NCBI RefSeq assembly: GCF_051401765.1
Contig: NW_027480438.1
Location: forward strand, 4,154,001-4,218,000
Length of the DNA: 64,000 nt
Reading direction: 5' to 3'
From: Calliopsis andreniformis
Lineage: Eukaryota; Arthropoda; Insecta; Hymenoptera; Andrenidae
How positions within the stretch are numbered: the first letter of the stretch is position 1; each line of letters begins with the position of its first letter. Shown here piece by piece: positions 11,654 through 24,600 of the stretch. A model generated the notes under the pieces. The model ran no database searches. It saw nothing but the letters and a program-made list of their open reading frames with translations, and was not told the origin of the DNA. The position numbers were made by a program, and so were the translations under genes.

Positions 11654-13220
11654 TCAGTCCACAATCCTCAATCCTCAACCCTCAAACCTCAATCCTCAAA
11701 CGTCAGTCCTCGTCCTCAATCCTCAACCCTCAATCCTCAATCCACAATCTTCAATCCTCAATACTCAATATTCAATCCTCAATCCTCAATCCTCAATCCT
11801 CAATCCTCAATCTTCAATCCTCAATCCTCAATCCTCAATCCTCAATCCTCATTCTTCAACCCTCAATAACCAATCCTCAATCTTAAATCCTCTATCCTCA
11901 ATTCGCAATCCTCAATCCTCAATCCTCAGGCCTCAAGTATCAATACTCAATCCTCAGTCCTCAGTCCTCGTCCTCAATCCACAGCCTTCAATCCTCAATC
12001 CACAACCTTCATTCATCAATATTCAGCCTTCAATCCTCAATCCTCAATCGTCAATACTCAATCCTCAATCCTCAATGTTCAATCCTCAATACCCAATCCT
12101 CAGTCTTCAATCCTCAATCTTCAATCCTCAATCCTCAATCCTCAATCCTCAATCCTCATTCTTCAACCCTCAATAACCAATCCTCAATCTTAAATCCTCT
12201 ATCCTCAATTCGCAATCCTTAATCCTCAATCCTCAATCCTCAGGCCTCAAGTATCAATACTCAACACTAAGTCCTCGTCATCAATCCACAACCTTCAATC
12301 CTCAATGTTCAATCATCAATACCCAATCCTCAGTCTTCAATCCTCAATCCTCAATCCTCAATCGTCAGGCTTCAATGCTCAATACTCAATCTGCAATGCT
12401 CAATCCTCAATCCTCAATCCTCAATCCCCATTCTTCAACCCTCAATACCCAATCCTCAATCTTCAATCCTCAATCCTCAATTCTCAATTCTCAATCCTCA
12501 ATCCTCAGACATCAAACATCAATATTCAACCATCAGCCCTTGTCCTCAATCCACAACCCAAAATCTTCAATCATCAATATTCAATCTTCAATCCTCAATA
12601 CTCAGTCCTCAATCCTCAATCCTCAATCCTCAATCTTCACTCCTCAATCCTCAATCCTCAATCCTCAATCCTCAACCTTGAGTCCTCAATACTCAATTTT
12701 CAATCCTCAATCCTGAATCCTCAATGTTCAGTGCTCAATCCTCAATTATCAATCTTCAATCCTCAATTCTCAATCTTCGGTCCTCAATCTTGAATCCTCA
12801 GTCCCCACTCCTCAATCTTCTATCCTCAATCCTCAATCCGCCCATCTTCAATCCTCAATACTCAATCTGCAATCCTCAATCCTCAATCCTCCATCCTCAA
12901 CCCTCAATCCTCAAGCGTCAATCCTAAATCCTCAATCCTCAATCCTCAATCTTCAATCCTCAATTCTCAATCTTCAATCCTCAATCCTCAATTCTCAATC
13001 CTCAATACTCAATCCTCAAACCTCAAACCTCAACCGTCAGTCATCGTCCTCAATCCTCAAACCTCTATCCTCAATCCTCAATATTCAATCATCAATACTC
13101 AATCTTCAATCCTCAATCCACAATCCTCAATCCTCAATCCTCAATCCTCAATATTCAACACACAACCCTCATCCATCACTCCTCAATACTCAACCATCAA
13201 CCCTCAATTCTCAATACTCA

Positions 13221-13520
13221 ATAGAATATACTGAATTCTCATGGTTGAATACTCAATCCAAAATATTCAATAATGAAATCTCAATCCTCATACATCAATC
13301 CACAACACTCAATCCTCAACACTCAGTCCACTCTCTTCAATCCTCCATCCTCAATCATCAATCCTCAAGCGTCAATCCTCAATCCTCAATCCTCAAACCT
13401 CAATCCTCGGTCCTCAAACCTCAACCCCGAATCCTCAATCCTGAATCCTCAATCTTCAGCCCTCAGTCCTCAACAATCAGTTGTCAATCCTCAATCCCCA
13501 ATAGAATATCCTCAACTCAC
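13221..13520 (+). other. Deletion scar: e-g landmark joint (copy 1)
   Basis: Landmark e (13221) is followed by landmark g (13501) after 280 bp. In the intact order e-f-g (7764, 8044, 8268 and 24648, 24928, 25152) the intervals are 280 and 224. The sequence up to the second landmark follows the e-f interval and then continues as g, so exactly one 224-bp landmark-to-landmark interval is missing. That is what recombination between the homologous f and g landmarks would give. The same scar is present at 20105-20385 in copy 2, so it predates the 6877-bp duplication. Confidence 0.78.
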
Positions 13521-16500
13521 AGTTTTCAATACTCAATTCTCAATCTGCAATCTTCAAATCTCTATCCACAAACATCAATTCTCATCACTCAACCCTGCAC
13601 GCTCAGACCTCAATGTTCAATTCTCAATCGGCAATTCACAATCTTCAATCCTCAATACTGAACCTTCAATCCTCAATACTCAATCCTCAATCCTCAATCC
13701 TCAATCGACAGTAATCAATCCTCAATCTTCAATACTCAATCGTCATTCCTCAGTCCTCAATCCTCAATCCTCAATCCTCGTTCCTCAAACCTCAATCCTC
13801 AGCCCTCAGTCCTCATCCTCAATTCTCAATTCTCAATCCTCAATCCTCAATCCTCAATCCTCAATCCTTATTCTCCAATCCTCAATTCTCAGTCCTCAAA
13901 CATCAATTCTGAATCCTCAATCCTGCATCCACAATCTTCAGCCCTCAGTCCTCAACAATCAGTTGTCAATCCTCAATGCCCAATAGAATATCCTCAATTC
14001 ACAGTTTTCAATACTCAATACTCAATCTGCAGTCTTCAAATCTCTATCCACAAACATCAATTCTCATCACTCAACCCTGAACGCTCAGACCTCAATGTTC
14101 AATCCTCAATCCTCAATTCTCAATCTTCAATCCTCAATACTGAACCTTCAATCCTCAATCCTCAATCCTCAATCCTCAATCCTCAATACTCAGTAATCAA
14201 TCCTCAATCTTCAATACTCAATCATCAATCTTCAATCCTCAATCCTCAATACTCAATCTTCAATCCTCAATCCGCAATCCTCAATCCTCAATCCTCATTC
14301 TTCAATCCTCTATACCCAATCCTCAATCTTCAATCCTCAATCGTCAATCCTCAATCCTCAATCCTCAATCCTCAATCCTCAATCTTCAATCCTCAGTCCC
14401 AAATCCTCAATCTTCAATACTCACTCCTCAATACTCATTCTTCAATCCTCAATACCCAATCCTCAATCTTCAATCCTCAATCCTCAACTCTCAATCCTCA
14501 ATCCTCAATCTTCAATCCTCAATACTCAATCCTCAATCCTCAAACCTCAATCTTCAATCCTCAATACTATATCTTCAATCCTCAATTCTCAATCCTCAAT
14601 CCTCAATCCTCAATCCTCAATCCTCAATCCTCAATCGTCAATATTCAATCCTCAATACTCAATCTTCAATCCTCAATACGCAATACTCAATCCTCAATCC
14701 TCATTCTTCAATCCTCAATACCCAATCCTCAACCTTCAATCCTCAATCCTCAATCCTCAATCCTCAATCCTCAATCTTCAATCCTCAGTCCCAAATCCTC
14801 AATCTTCAATACTCACTCCTCAATCCTCAATCTTCAATCCTCAATACTCAGTCTTCAATCCTCAATCCTCAATCCTCAATCCTCAATCCTCAATCCTCAT
14901 TCTTCAGTCCTCAATACCCAATCCTCAATCTTCAATCCGCAATCCTCAATCCTCAACTCTAAATCCTCAATCCTCAATCCTCAATCCTCAATCATCAATC
15001 CTCAATGTTCAATCCGCAATACCCAATCCTCAATCCTCAATCCTCAGACCTCAAACATCAATACTCAACCCTCAGTCCTCGTCCTCAATCCACAACCCTC
15101 AATCCTCGATCCTCAATCTTCAATCATTAATATTCAATCTTCAATCTACAATCCTCAATCCTCAATACTCAATCCTCAATCCTCAATGTTCTATCCTCAA
15201 TCCGCAATCCTCAACCTTCAATCCTCAATCCTCAATCCTCAATCCTCAATCCTGAATCCTCAATCCTCAGTCCTCTAACCCCAATCCTGTATCCACAATC
15301 CTGAACGCTCAATCTTCAGCCCTCAGACCTCAACAATCAGTTGTGAATCCTCAATCCTCAATAGAATATCCACAATTCACAGGTTTCAATGCTCAATACT
15401 CAGCCTGCAATCTTCAAATCTCTATACACAAACATCAATTCTCATCACACAACCCTCAACACTCAGTCCCCAATCCTCAATCTTCAAACCTCAATCCTCA
15501 ATCCTCAATCCTCAATCCTCAGTCTTCAATCCTCAATACTCATTCTTCAATCCTCAATGCTCAATCCTCGGTCCTCAATACTCAATCGTCAATCTCCAAT
15601 CCTGAATACTCAATCTTCAATCCTCAATCCTCAATCCTCAATCCTCAATCCTCAATCCTCAACCATCAAACCTCAATCCTCAACCGTCAGCCCTCGTATT
15701 TAATCGTCGACACTCAATCCTCAATCCTCAATCCTCAATGCTCAATACTCAATATTCAATACTCATTCCTCAATCTTCAATCCTCAATCTTCAATCCTCA
15801 ATCCTCAATCCTCAATCCTCAATCCTCAATACTCAATCCTCAATCCTCAATCCTCATTCTTCAATCCTCAATACCCAATCCTCAATCTTCAATCCGCAAT
15901 CCTCAATCCTCTATCCTCAATCCTCAATCCTCAATCTTCAATCCTCAATACACAATATCCAATCCTCAATCCTCAATCCTCAATCCTCATTCCTCAATCC
16001 TCATTCTTCAATCCTCAACACCCAATCCTCAATCTTCAATCCTCAATCCTCAATCCTCAATTCTCAATCCTCAATCCTCAATCCTCGGACCTCAAACATC
16101 AATACTCAACCCTCAGTCCTCGTCCTCAATCCACAACCCTCAATCCGCGATCCTCAATCTTCAATCATCAATATTCAATCTTCAATCCACAATCCTCTAT
16201 CGTCAATACTCAACCCTCAATACTCAATGTTCTATCCTCAATACGCAATCCTCAACCTTCAATCCTCAATCCTCAATCCTGAATCCACAATCCTGAACGC
16301 TCAATCTTCAGCCCTCAGACCTCAACAATCAGTTGTGAATCCTCAATCCTCAATAGAATATCCTCAATTCACAGGTTTCAATACTCAATGCTCAGCATGC
16401 AATCTTCAAATCTCTATCCACAAACATCAATTCTCATCACTCAACCCTCAACACTCAGTCCCCAATCCTCAATCTTCAAACCTGAATCCTCAATCCTCAA

Positions 16501-18056
16501 TCCTCAATCCTCAGTCTTCAATCCTCAATACTCATTCTTCAATCCTCTACTCTCAATCCTCGGTCCTCAATCCTCAATCGTCAATCTCCAATCCTGAATA
16601 CTCAATCTTCAGTCCTCAATCCTCAGTCCTCAATCCTCAATCCTCAATCCTCATTCTTCAATCCTCAATACCCAATCCTCAATCTTCAATCCTCAATACT
16701 CAATCTGCAGCCTTCAATCCTCAATCCTCAATCCTCAATCCTTATTCTCCAATCCTCAATTCTCAGTCCTCAAACATCAATTCTGAATCCTCAATCCTGC
16801 ATCCTCAATCTTCAGCCCTCAGTCCTCAACAAACAGTTGTCAATCCTCAATGCCCAATAGAATATCCTCAGTTCACAGTTTTCAATACTCAATACTCAAT
16901 CTGCAGTCTTCAAATCTCTATCCACAAACATCAATTCTCATCACTCAACCCTGAACGCTCAGACCTCAATGTTCAATCCTCAATCCTCAATTTTCAATCT
17001 TCAATCCTCAATACTGAACCTTCAATCCTCAATCCTCAATCCTCAATCCTCAATCCTCAATACTCAGTAATCTATCCTCAATCTTCAATACTCAATCGTC
17101 AATCTTCAATCCTCAATACTCAATCTTCAATCCTCAATCCGCAATCCTCAATCCTCAATCCTCATTCTTCAATCCTCTATACCCAATCCTCAATCTTCAA
17201 TCCTCAATCGTCAATCCTCAATCCTCAATCCTCAATCCTCAATCCTCAATCTTCAATCCTCAGTCCCAAATCCTCAATCTTCAATACTCACTCCTGAATC
17301 CTCATTCTTCAATCCTCAATACCCAATCCTCAATCTTCAATCCTCAATCCTCAACTCTCAATCCTCAATCCTCAATCTTCAATCCTCAATACTCAATCCT
17401 CAATCCTCAAACCTCAATCTTCAATCCTCAATACTCAATCTTCAATCCTCAATTCTCAATCCTCAATCCTCAATCCTCAATCCTCAATCCTCAATCCTCA
17501 ATCGTCAATATTCAATACCCAATCCTCAATCTTCAATCCTCAATCCTCAATCCTCAATTCTCAACCCTCAATCCTCAGTCCTCAGTCCTCAAACCTCAAC
17601 CCTCAAACCTCAGCACTCATCCTCAATCCTCAATCCTCAATCCTCAATCCTCAATCCGCAATCTTCAATCCTCAATACTCAATCTTCAAACCTCAATCCT
17701 CAGTCCTCAAACCTCAATTCTGAATCCTCAATCGTGCATCCTCAAGCTTCAGCCCTCAGTCCTCAACAATCAGTTGTCAATCCTCAATCCGCAATAGAAT
17801 ATCCTCAATTTACAGTTTTCAATACTCAATACTCAATCTGCAATCTTCAAATCCTTATCCACAAACATCAATTCTCATCACTCAAACCTGAACGCTCAGT
17901 CCTCAATGTTCAATCCTCAATCTTCAATTCTCAATCTTCAATCCTCAATACTGAATCTTCAATACTCAATCCCCAATACTCAATCCTCAATCCTCAATCC
18001 TCAATCCTCAGTAATCAATCCTCAATCCTCAATACTCAATCGTCAGTCCTCAGTCC

Positions 18057-18530
18057 TCAATCCTCAACCCTCAATCCTCGTTCCTCAAACCTCAATCCTC
18101 AACCCTCAGCCCTCATCCTCAATTCTCAATTGTCAATACTCAAACCTCAATCCTCAAACCTCAATCCTCAATAATCAATCTCCAATCCTAGATCCTCAGT
18201 CCCCAATCCTCAATCCTTAATCCTCAATCTTCAATCCTCAATCCCCAGTCCTCAATCTTCAATCCTCAATGCTCAATCCTCAATCTTCAATCCTCAGTCC
18301 TCAATCCTCAATCCTCGTTCCTCAAACCTCAATCCTCAACCCTCAGCCCTCATCCTCAATTCTCAATTGTCAATACTCAATCCTCAATCCTCAAACCTCA
18401 ATCCTCAATAATCAATCTCCAATCCTAGATCCTCAATCCCCAATCCTCAATCCTTAATCCTCAATCTTCAATCCTCAATCCCCAGTCCTCAATCTTCAAT
18501 CCTCAATGCTCAATCCTCAATCTTCAATCC
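18057..18530 (+). repeat. 237-bp tandem duplication (copy 2)
   Basis: This is the copy-2 counterpart of the 237-bp duplication, with CTAG at 18188 and 18425. Its presence in both 6877-bp units at the same internal position shows that it arose before that unit was duplicated. Confidence 0.84.
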
Positions 18531-20104
18531 TCAGTCCACAATCCTCAATCCTCAACCCTCAAACCTCAATCCTCAAACGTCAGTCCTCGTCCTCAATCCT
18601 CAACCCTCAATCCTCAATCCACAATCTTCAATCCTCAATACTCAATATTCAATCCTCAATCCTCAATCCTCAATCCTCAATCCTCAATCCTCAATCTTCA
18701 ATCCTCAATCCTCAATCCTCAATCCTCAATCCTCATTCTTCAACCCTCAATAACCAATCCTCAATCTTAAATCCTCTATCCTCAATTCGCAATCCTCAAT
18801 CCTCAATCCTCAGGCCTCAAGTATCAATACTCAATCCTCAGTCCTCAGTCCTCGTCCTCAATCCACAGCCTTCAATCCTCAATCCACAACCTTCATTCAT
18901 CAATATTCAGCCTTCAATCCTCAATCCTCAATCGTCAATACTCAATCCTCAATCCTCAATGTTCAATCCTCAATACCCAATCCTCAGTCTTCAATCCTCA
19001 ATCTTCAATCCTCAATCCTCAATCCTCAATCCTCAATCCTCATTCTTCAACCCTCAATAACCAATCCTCAATCTTAAATCCTCTATCCTCAATTCGCAAT
19101 CCTTAATCCTCAATCCTCAATCCTCAGGCCTCAAGTATCAATACTCAACACTAAGTCCTCGTCATCAATCCACAACCTTCAATCCTCAATGTTCAATCAT
19201 CAATACCCAATCCTCAGTCTTCAATCCTCAATCCTCAATCCTCAATCGTCAGGCTTCAATGCTCAATACTCAATCTGCAATCCTCAATCCTCAATCCTCA
19301 ATCCTCAATCCCCTTTCTTCAACCCTCAATACCCAATCCTCAATCTTCAATCCTCAATCCTCAATTCTCAATTCTCAATCCTCAATCCTCAGACATCAAA
19401 CATCAATATTCAACCATCAGCCCTTGTCCTCAATCCACAACCCTCAATCTTCAATCATCAATATTCAATCTTCAATCCTCAATACTCAGTCCTCAATCCT
19501 CAATCCTCAATCCTCAATCTTCACTCCTCAATCCTGAATCCTCAATCCTCAATCCTCAACCTTGAGTCCTCAATACTCAATTTTCAATCCTCAATCCTGA
19601 ATCCTCAATGTTCAGTGCTCAATCCTCAATTATCAATCTTCAATCCTCAATTCTCAATCTTCGGTCCTCAATCTTGAATCCTCAGTCCCCAATCCTCAAT
19701 CTTCTATCCTCAATCCTCAATCCGCCCATCTTCAATCCTCAATACTCAATCTGCAATCCTCAATCCTCAATCCTCCATCCTCAACCCTCAATCCTCAAGC
19801 GTCAATCCTAAATCCTCAATCCTCAATCCTCAATCTTCAATCCTCAATTCTCAATCTTCAATCCTCAATCCTCAATTCTCAATCCTCAATACTCAATCCT
19901 CAAACCTCAAACCTCAACCGTCAGTCATCGTCCTCAATCCTCAAACCTCTATCCTCAATCCTCAATATTCAATCATCAATACTCAATCTTCAATCCTCAA
20001 TCCACAATCCTCAATCCTCAATCCTCAATCCTCAATATTCAACACACAACCCTCATCCATCACTCCTCAATACTCAACCATCAACCCTCAATTCTCAATA
20101 CTCA

Positions 20105-20404
20105 ATAGAATATACTGAATTCTCATGGTTGAATACTCAATCCAAAATATTCAATAATGAAATCTCAATCCTCATACATCAATCCACAACACTCAATCCT
20201 CAACACTCAGTCCACTCTCTTCAATCCTCCATCCTCAATCATCAATCCTCAAGCGTCAATCCTCAATCCTCAATCCTCAAACCTCAATCCTCGTTCCTCA
20301 AACCTCAACCCCGAATCCTCAATCCTGAATCCTCAATCTTCAGCCCTCAGTCCTCAACAATCAGTTGTCAATCCTCAATCCCCAATAGAATATCCTCAAC
20401 TCAC
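20105..20404 (+). other. Deletion scar: e-g landmark joint (copy 2)
   Basis: Landmarks e and g are at 20105 and 20385, 280 bp apart, with no f landmark and no 224-bp interval between them. It is identical in layout to the joint at 13221-13501. Confidence 0.75.
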
Positions 20405-21594
20405 AGTTTTCAATACTCAATTCTCAATCTGCAATCTTCAAATCTCTATCCACAAACATCAATTCTCATCACTCAACCCTGCACGCTCAGACCTCAATGT
20501 TCAATTCTCAATCGGCAATTCACAATCTTCAATCCTCAATACTGAACCTTCAATCCTCAATACTCAATCCTCAATCCTCAATCCTCAATCGACAGTAATC
20601 AATCCTCAATCTTCAATACTCAATCGTCATTCCTCAGTCCTCAATCCTCAATCCTCAATCCTCGTTCCTCAAACCTCAATCCTCAGCCCTCAGTCCTCAT
20701 CCTCAATTCTCAATTCTCAATCCTCAATCCTCAATCCTCAATCCTCAATCCTTATTCTCCAATCCTCAATTCTCAGTCCTCAAACATCAATTCTGAATCC
20801 TCAATCCAGCATCCACAATCTTCAGCCCTCAGTCCTCAACAATCAGTTGTCAATCCTCAATGCCCAATAGAATATCCTCAATTCACAGTTTTCAATACTC
20901 AATACTCAATCTGCAGTCTTCAAATCTCTATCCACAAACATCAATTCTCATCACTCAACCCTGAACGCTCAGACCTCAATGTTCAATCCTCAATCCTCAA
21001 TTCTCAATCTTCAATCCTCAATACTGAACCTTCAATCCTCAATCCTCAATCCTCAATCCTCAATCCTCAATACTCAGTAATCAATCTTCAATCTTCAATA
21101 CTCAATCATCAATCTTCAATCCTCAATACTCAATCTTCAATCCTCAATCCGCAATCCTCAATCCTCAATCCTCATTCTTCAATCCTCTATACCCAATCCT
21201 CAATCTTCAATCCTCAATCGTCAATCCTCAATCCTCAATCCTCAATCCTCAATCCTCAATCTTCAATCCTCAGTCCCAAATCCTCAATCTTCAATACTCA
21301 CTCCTCAATACTCATTCTTCAATCCTCAATACCCAATCCTCAATCTTCAATCCTCAATCCTCAACTCTCAATCCTCAATCCTCAATCTTCAATCCTCAAT
21401 ACTCAATCCTCAATCCTCAAACCTCAATCTTCAATCCTTAATACTATATCTTCAATCCTCAATTCTCAATCCTCAATCCTCAATCCTCAATCCTCAATCC
21501 TCAATCCTCAATCGTCAATATTCAATCCTCGATACTCAATCTTCAATCCTCAATACGCAATACTCAATCCTCAATCCTCATTCTTCAATCCTCA

Positions 21595-21650
21595 ATACCC
21601 AATCCTCAACCTTCAATCCTCAATCCTCAATCCTCAATCGTCAATCCTCA
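21595..21650 (+). other. Deletion junction, 482 bp lost relative to copy 1
   Basis: Left of this point the sequence matches copy 1 at offset 6884 (14.72 kb maps to about 21.60 kb). Right of it the sequence matches at offset 6402 (15343 maps to 21745, 15361 to 21763). In copy 1 the phrase CTCAACCTTCAATCCTC followed by plain heptamers occurs both near 14.73 kb and near 15.21 kb, about 482 bp apart. Recombination between these two direct repeats would give the joint seen here. Confidence 0.8.
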
Positions 21651-22060
21651 ATCCTGAATCCTCAATCCTCAGTCCTCTAACCCCAATCCTGTATCCACAA
21701 TCCTGAACGCTCAATCTTCAGCCCTCAGACCTCAACAATCAGTTGTGAATCCTCAATCCTCAATAGAATATCCACAATTCACGGGTTTCAATGCTCAATA
21801 CTCAGCCTGCAATCTTCAAATCTCTATACACAAACATCAATTCTCATCACACAACCCTCAACACTCAGTCCCCAATCCTCAATCTTCAAACCTCAATCCT
21901 CAATCCTCAATCCTCAATCCTCAGTCTTCAATCCTCAATACTCATTCTTCAATCCTCAATGCTCAATCCTCGGTCCTCAATACTCAATCGTCAATCTCCA
22001 ATCCTGAATACTCAATCTTCAATCCTCAATCCTCAATCCTCAATCCTCAATCCTCAATCC

Positions 22061-24600
22061 TCATTCTTCAATCCTCAATACCCAATCCTCAATCTTCAAT
22101 CCTCAATCCTCAATCCTCAATCCTCATTCTTCAACCCTCAATAACCAATCCTCAATCTTAAATCCTCTATCCTCAATTCGCAATCCTTAATCCTCAATCC
22201 TCAATCCTCAGGCCTCAAGTATCAATACTCAACACTAAGTCCTCGTCATCAATCCACAACCTTCAATCCTCAATGTTCAATCATCAATACCCAATCCTCA
22301 GTCTTCAATCCTCAATCCTCAATCCTCAATCGTCAGGCTTCAATGCTCAATACTCAATCTGCAATCCTCAATCCTCAATCCTCAATCCTCAATCCCCATT
22401 CTTCAACCCTCAATACCCAATCCTCAATCTTCAATCCTCAATCCTCAATTCTCAATTCTCAATCCTCAATCCTCAGACATCAAACATCAATATTCAACCA
22501 TCAGCCCTTGTCCTCAATCCACAACCCTCAATCTTCAATTATCAATATTCAATCTTCAATCCTCAATACTCAATCCTCAATCCTCAATCCTCAATCCTCA
22601 ATCTTCACTCCTCAATCCTCAATCCTCAATCCTCAATCCTCAACCTTGAGTCCTCAATACTCAATTTTCAATCCTCAATCCTGAATCCTCAATGTTCAGT
22701 GCTCAATCCTCAATTATCAATCTTCAATCCTCAATTCTCAATCTTCGGTCCTCAATCTTGAATCCTCAGTCCCCAATCCTCAATCTTCTATCCTTAATCC
22801 TCAATCCGCCCATCTTCAATCCTCAATACTCAATCTGCAATCCTCAATCCTCAATCCTCCATCCTCAACCCTCAATCCTCAAGCGTCAATCCTAAATCCT
22901 CAATCCTCAATCCTCAATCTTCAATCCTCAATTCTCAATCTTCAATCCTCAATCCTCAATTCTCAATCCTCAATACTCAATCCTCAAACCTCAAACCTCA
23001 ACCGTCAGTCATCGTCCTCAATCCTCAAACCTCTATCCTCAATCCTCAATATTCAATCATCAATACTCAATCTTCAATCCTCAATCCACAATCCTCAATC
23101 CTCAACCCTCAAACCTCAATCCTCAAACGTCAGTCCTCGTCCTCAATCCTCAACCCTCAATCCTCAATCCACAATCTTCAATCCTCAATACTCAATATTC
23201 AATCCTCAATCCTCAATCCTCAATCCTCAATCCTCAATCTTCAATCCTCAATCCTCAATCCTCAATCCTCAATCCTCATTCTTCAACCCTCAATAACCAA
23301 TCCTCAATCTTAAATCCTCTATCCTCAATTCGCAATCCTCAATCCTCAATCCTCAGGCCTCAAGTATCAATACTCAATCCTCAGTCCTCAGTCCTCGTCC
23401 TCAATCCACAGCCTTCAATCCTCAATCCACAACCTTCATTCATCAATATTCAGCCTTCAATCCTCAATCCTCAATCGTCAATACTCAATCCTCAATCCTC
23501 AATGTTCAATCCTCTATACCCAATCCTCAGTCTTCAATCCTCAATCTTCAATCCTCAATCCTCAATCCTCAATCCTCAATCCTCATTCTTCAACCCTCAA
23601 TAACCAATCCTCAATCTTAAATCCTCTATCCTCAATTCGCAATCCTTAATCCTCAATCCTCAATCCTCAGGCCTCAAGTATCAATACTCAACACTAAGTC
23701 CTCGTCATCAATCCACAACCTTCAATCCTCAATGTTCAATCATCAATACCCAATCCTCAGTCTTCAATCCTCAATCCTCAATCCTCAATCGTCAGGCTTC
23801 AATGCTCAATACTCAATCTGCAATCCTCAATCCTCAATCCTCAATCCTCAATCCCCATTCTTCAACCCTCAATACCCAATCCTCAATCTTCAATCCTCAA
23901 TCCTCAATTCTCAATTCTCAATCCTCAATCCTCAGACATCAAACATCAATATTCAACCATCAGCCCTTGTCCTCAATCCACAACCCTCAATCTTCAATCA
24001 TCAATATTCAATCTTCAATCCTCAATACTCAATCCTCAATCCTCAATCCTCAATCCTCAATCTTCACTCCTCAATCCTCAATCCTCAATCCTCAATCCTC
24101 AACCTTGAGTCCTCAATACTCAATTTTCAATCCTCAATCCTGAATCCTCAATGTTCAGTGCTCAATCCTCAATTATCAATCTTCAATCCTCAATTCTCAA
24201 TCTTCGGTCCTCAATCTTGAATCCTCAGTCCCCAATCCTCAATCTTCTATCCTCAATCCTCAATCCGCCCATCTTCAATCCTCAATACTCAATCTGCAAT
24301 CCTCAATCCTCAATCCTCCATCCTCAACCCTCAATCCTCAAGCGTCAATCCTAAATCCTCAATCCTCAATCCTCAATCTTCAATCCTCAATTCTCAATCT
24401 TCAATCCTCAATCCTCAATTCTCAATCCTCAATACTCAATCCTCAAACCTCAAACCTCAACGGTCAGTCATCGTCCTCAATCCTCAAACCTCTATCCTCA
24501 ATCCTCAATATTCAATCATCAATACTCAATCTTCAATCCTCAATCCACAATCCTCAATCCTCAATCCTCAATCCTCAATATTCAACACACAACCCTCATC
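22061..24600 (+). repeat. Landmark-poor segment with 1459-bp tandem duplication
   Basis: No copy of the main landmark lies between 21763 and 24648. The segment carries the CGTCAGGCTT landmark at 22331 and 23790, 1459 bp apart, and the sequences around these sites repeat at that spacing. The first copy resembles 19.04-20.0 kb (offset 3084). Near 23.10 kb it switches to satellite like 18.54 kb and runs through the second copy. The arrangement is what a tandem duplication of an 18.54-20.0-kb-type segment would produce. Confidence 0.8.

Larger units (their letters stand above)
8781..15657 (+). repeat. 6877-bp HOR, copy 1 (landmarks a-b-d-e-g-b-c)
   Basis: The phrase CTCAACCATC at 8781 recurs at 15658, and the sequence between them repeats in the next block. 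Landmarks are a 9476, b 9980, d 10917, e 13221, g 13501, b 13983 and c 15361, with spacings 504, 937, 2304, 280, 482 and 1378 and then 992 to the next a (total 6877). Compared with the a-g order this unit lacks c between b and d (about 1028 bp shorter), lacks f between e and g (224 bp shorter) and lacks a between g and b (1230 bp shorter). The d-e interval is 251 bp longer, equal to a 237-bp tandem duplication plus two heptamers. The unit therefore looks like a rearranged derivative that was then tandemly duplicated. Confidence 0.87.
15658..22060 (+). repeat. 6877-bp HOR, copy 2 with a 482-bp deletion
   Basis: This block follows copy 1 at offset 6877: landmarks a 16353, b 16857, d 17794, e 20105, g 20385, b 20867 and c 21763. 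Differences are mostly whole heptamers. One is lost near 17.04 kb, one gained near 17.64 kb and one gained near 18.67 kb, moving the offset from 6877 to 6870, 6877 and 6884. The b-c interval is 896 bp instead of 1378, a 482-bp deletion. A C-to-G change at 17296 creates TGA in one frame compared with 10426. The right end near 22060 passes into a different satellite segment. Confidence 0.86.
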
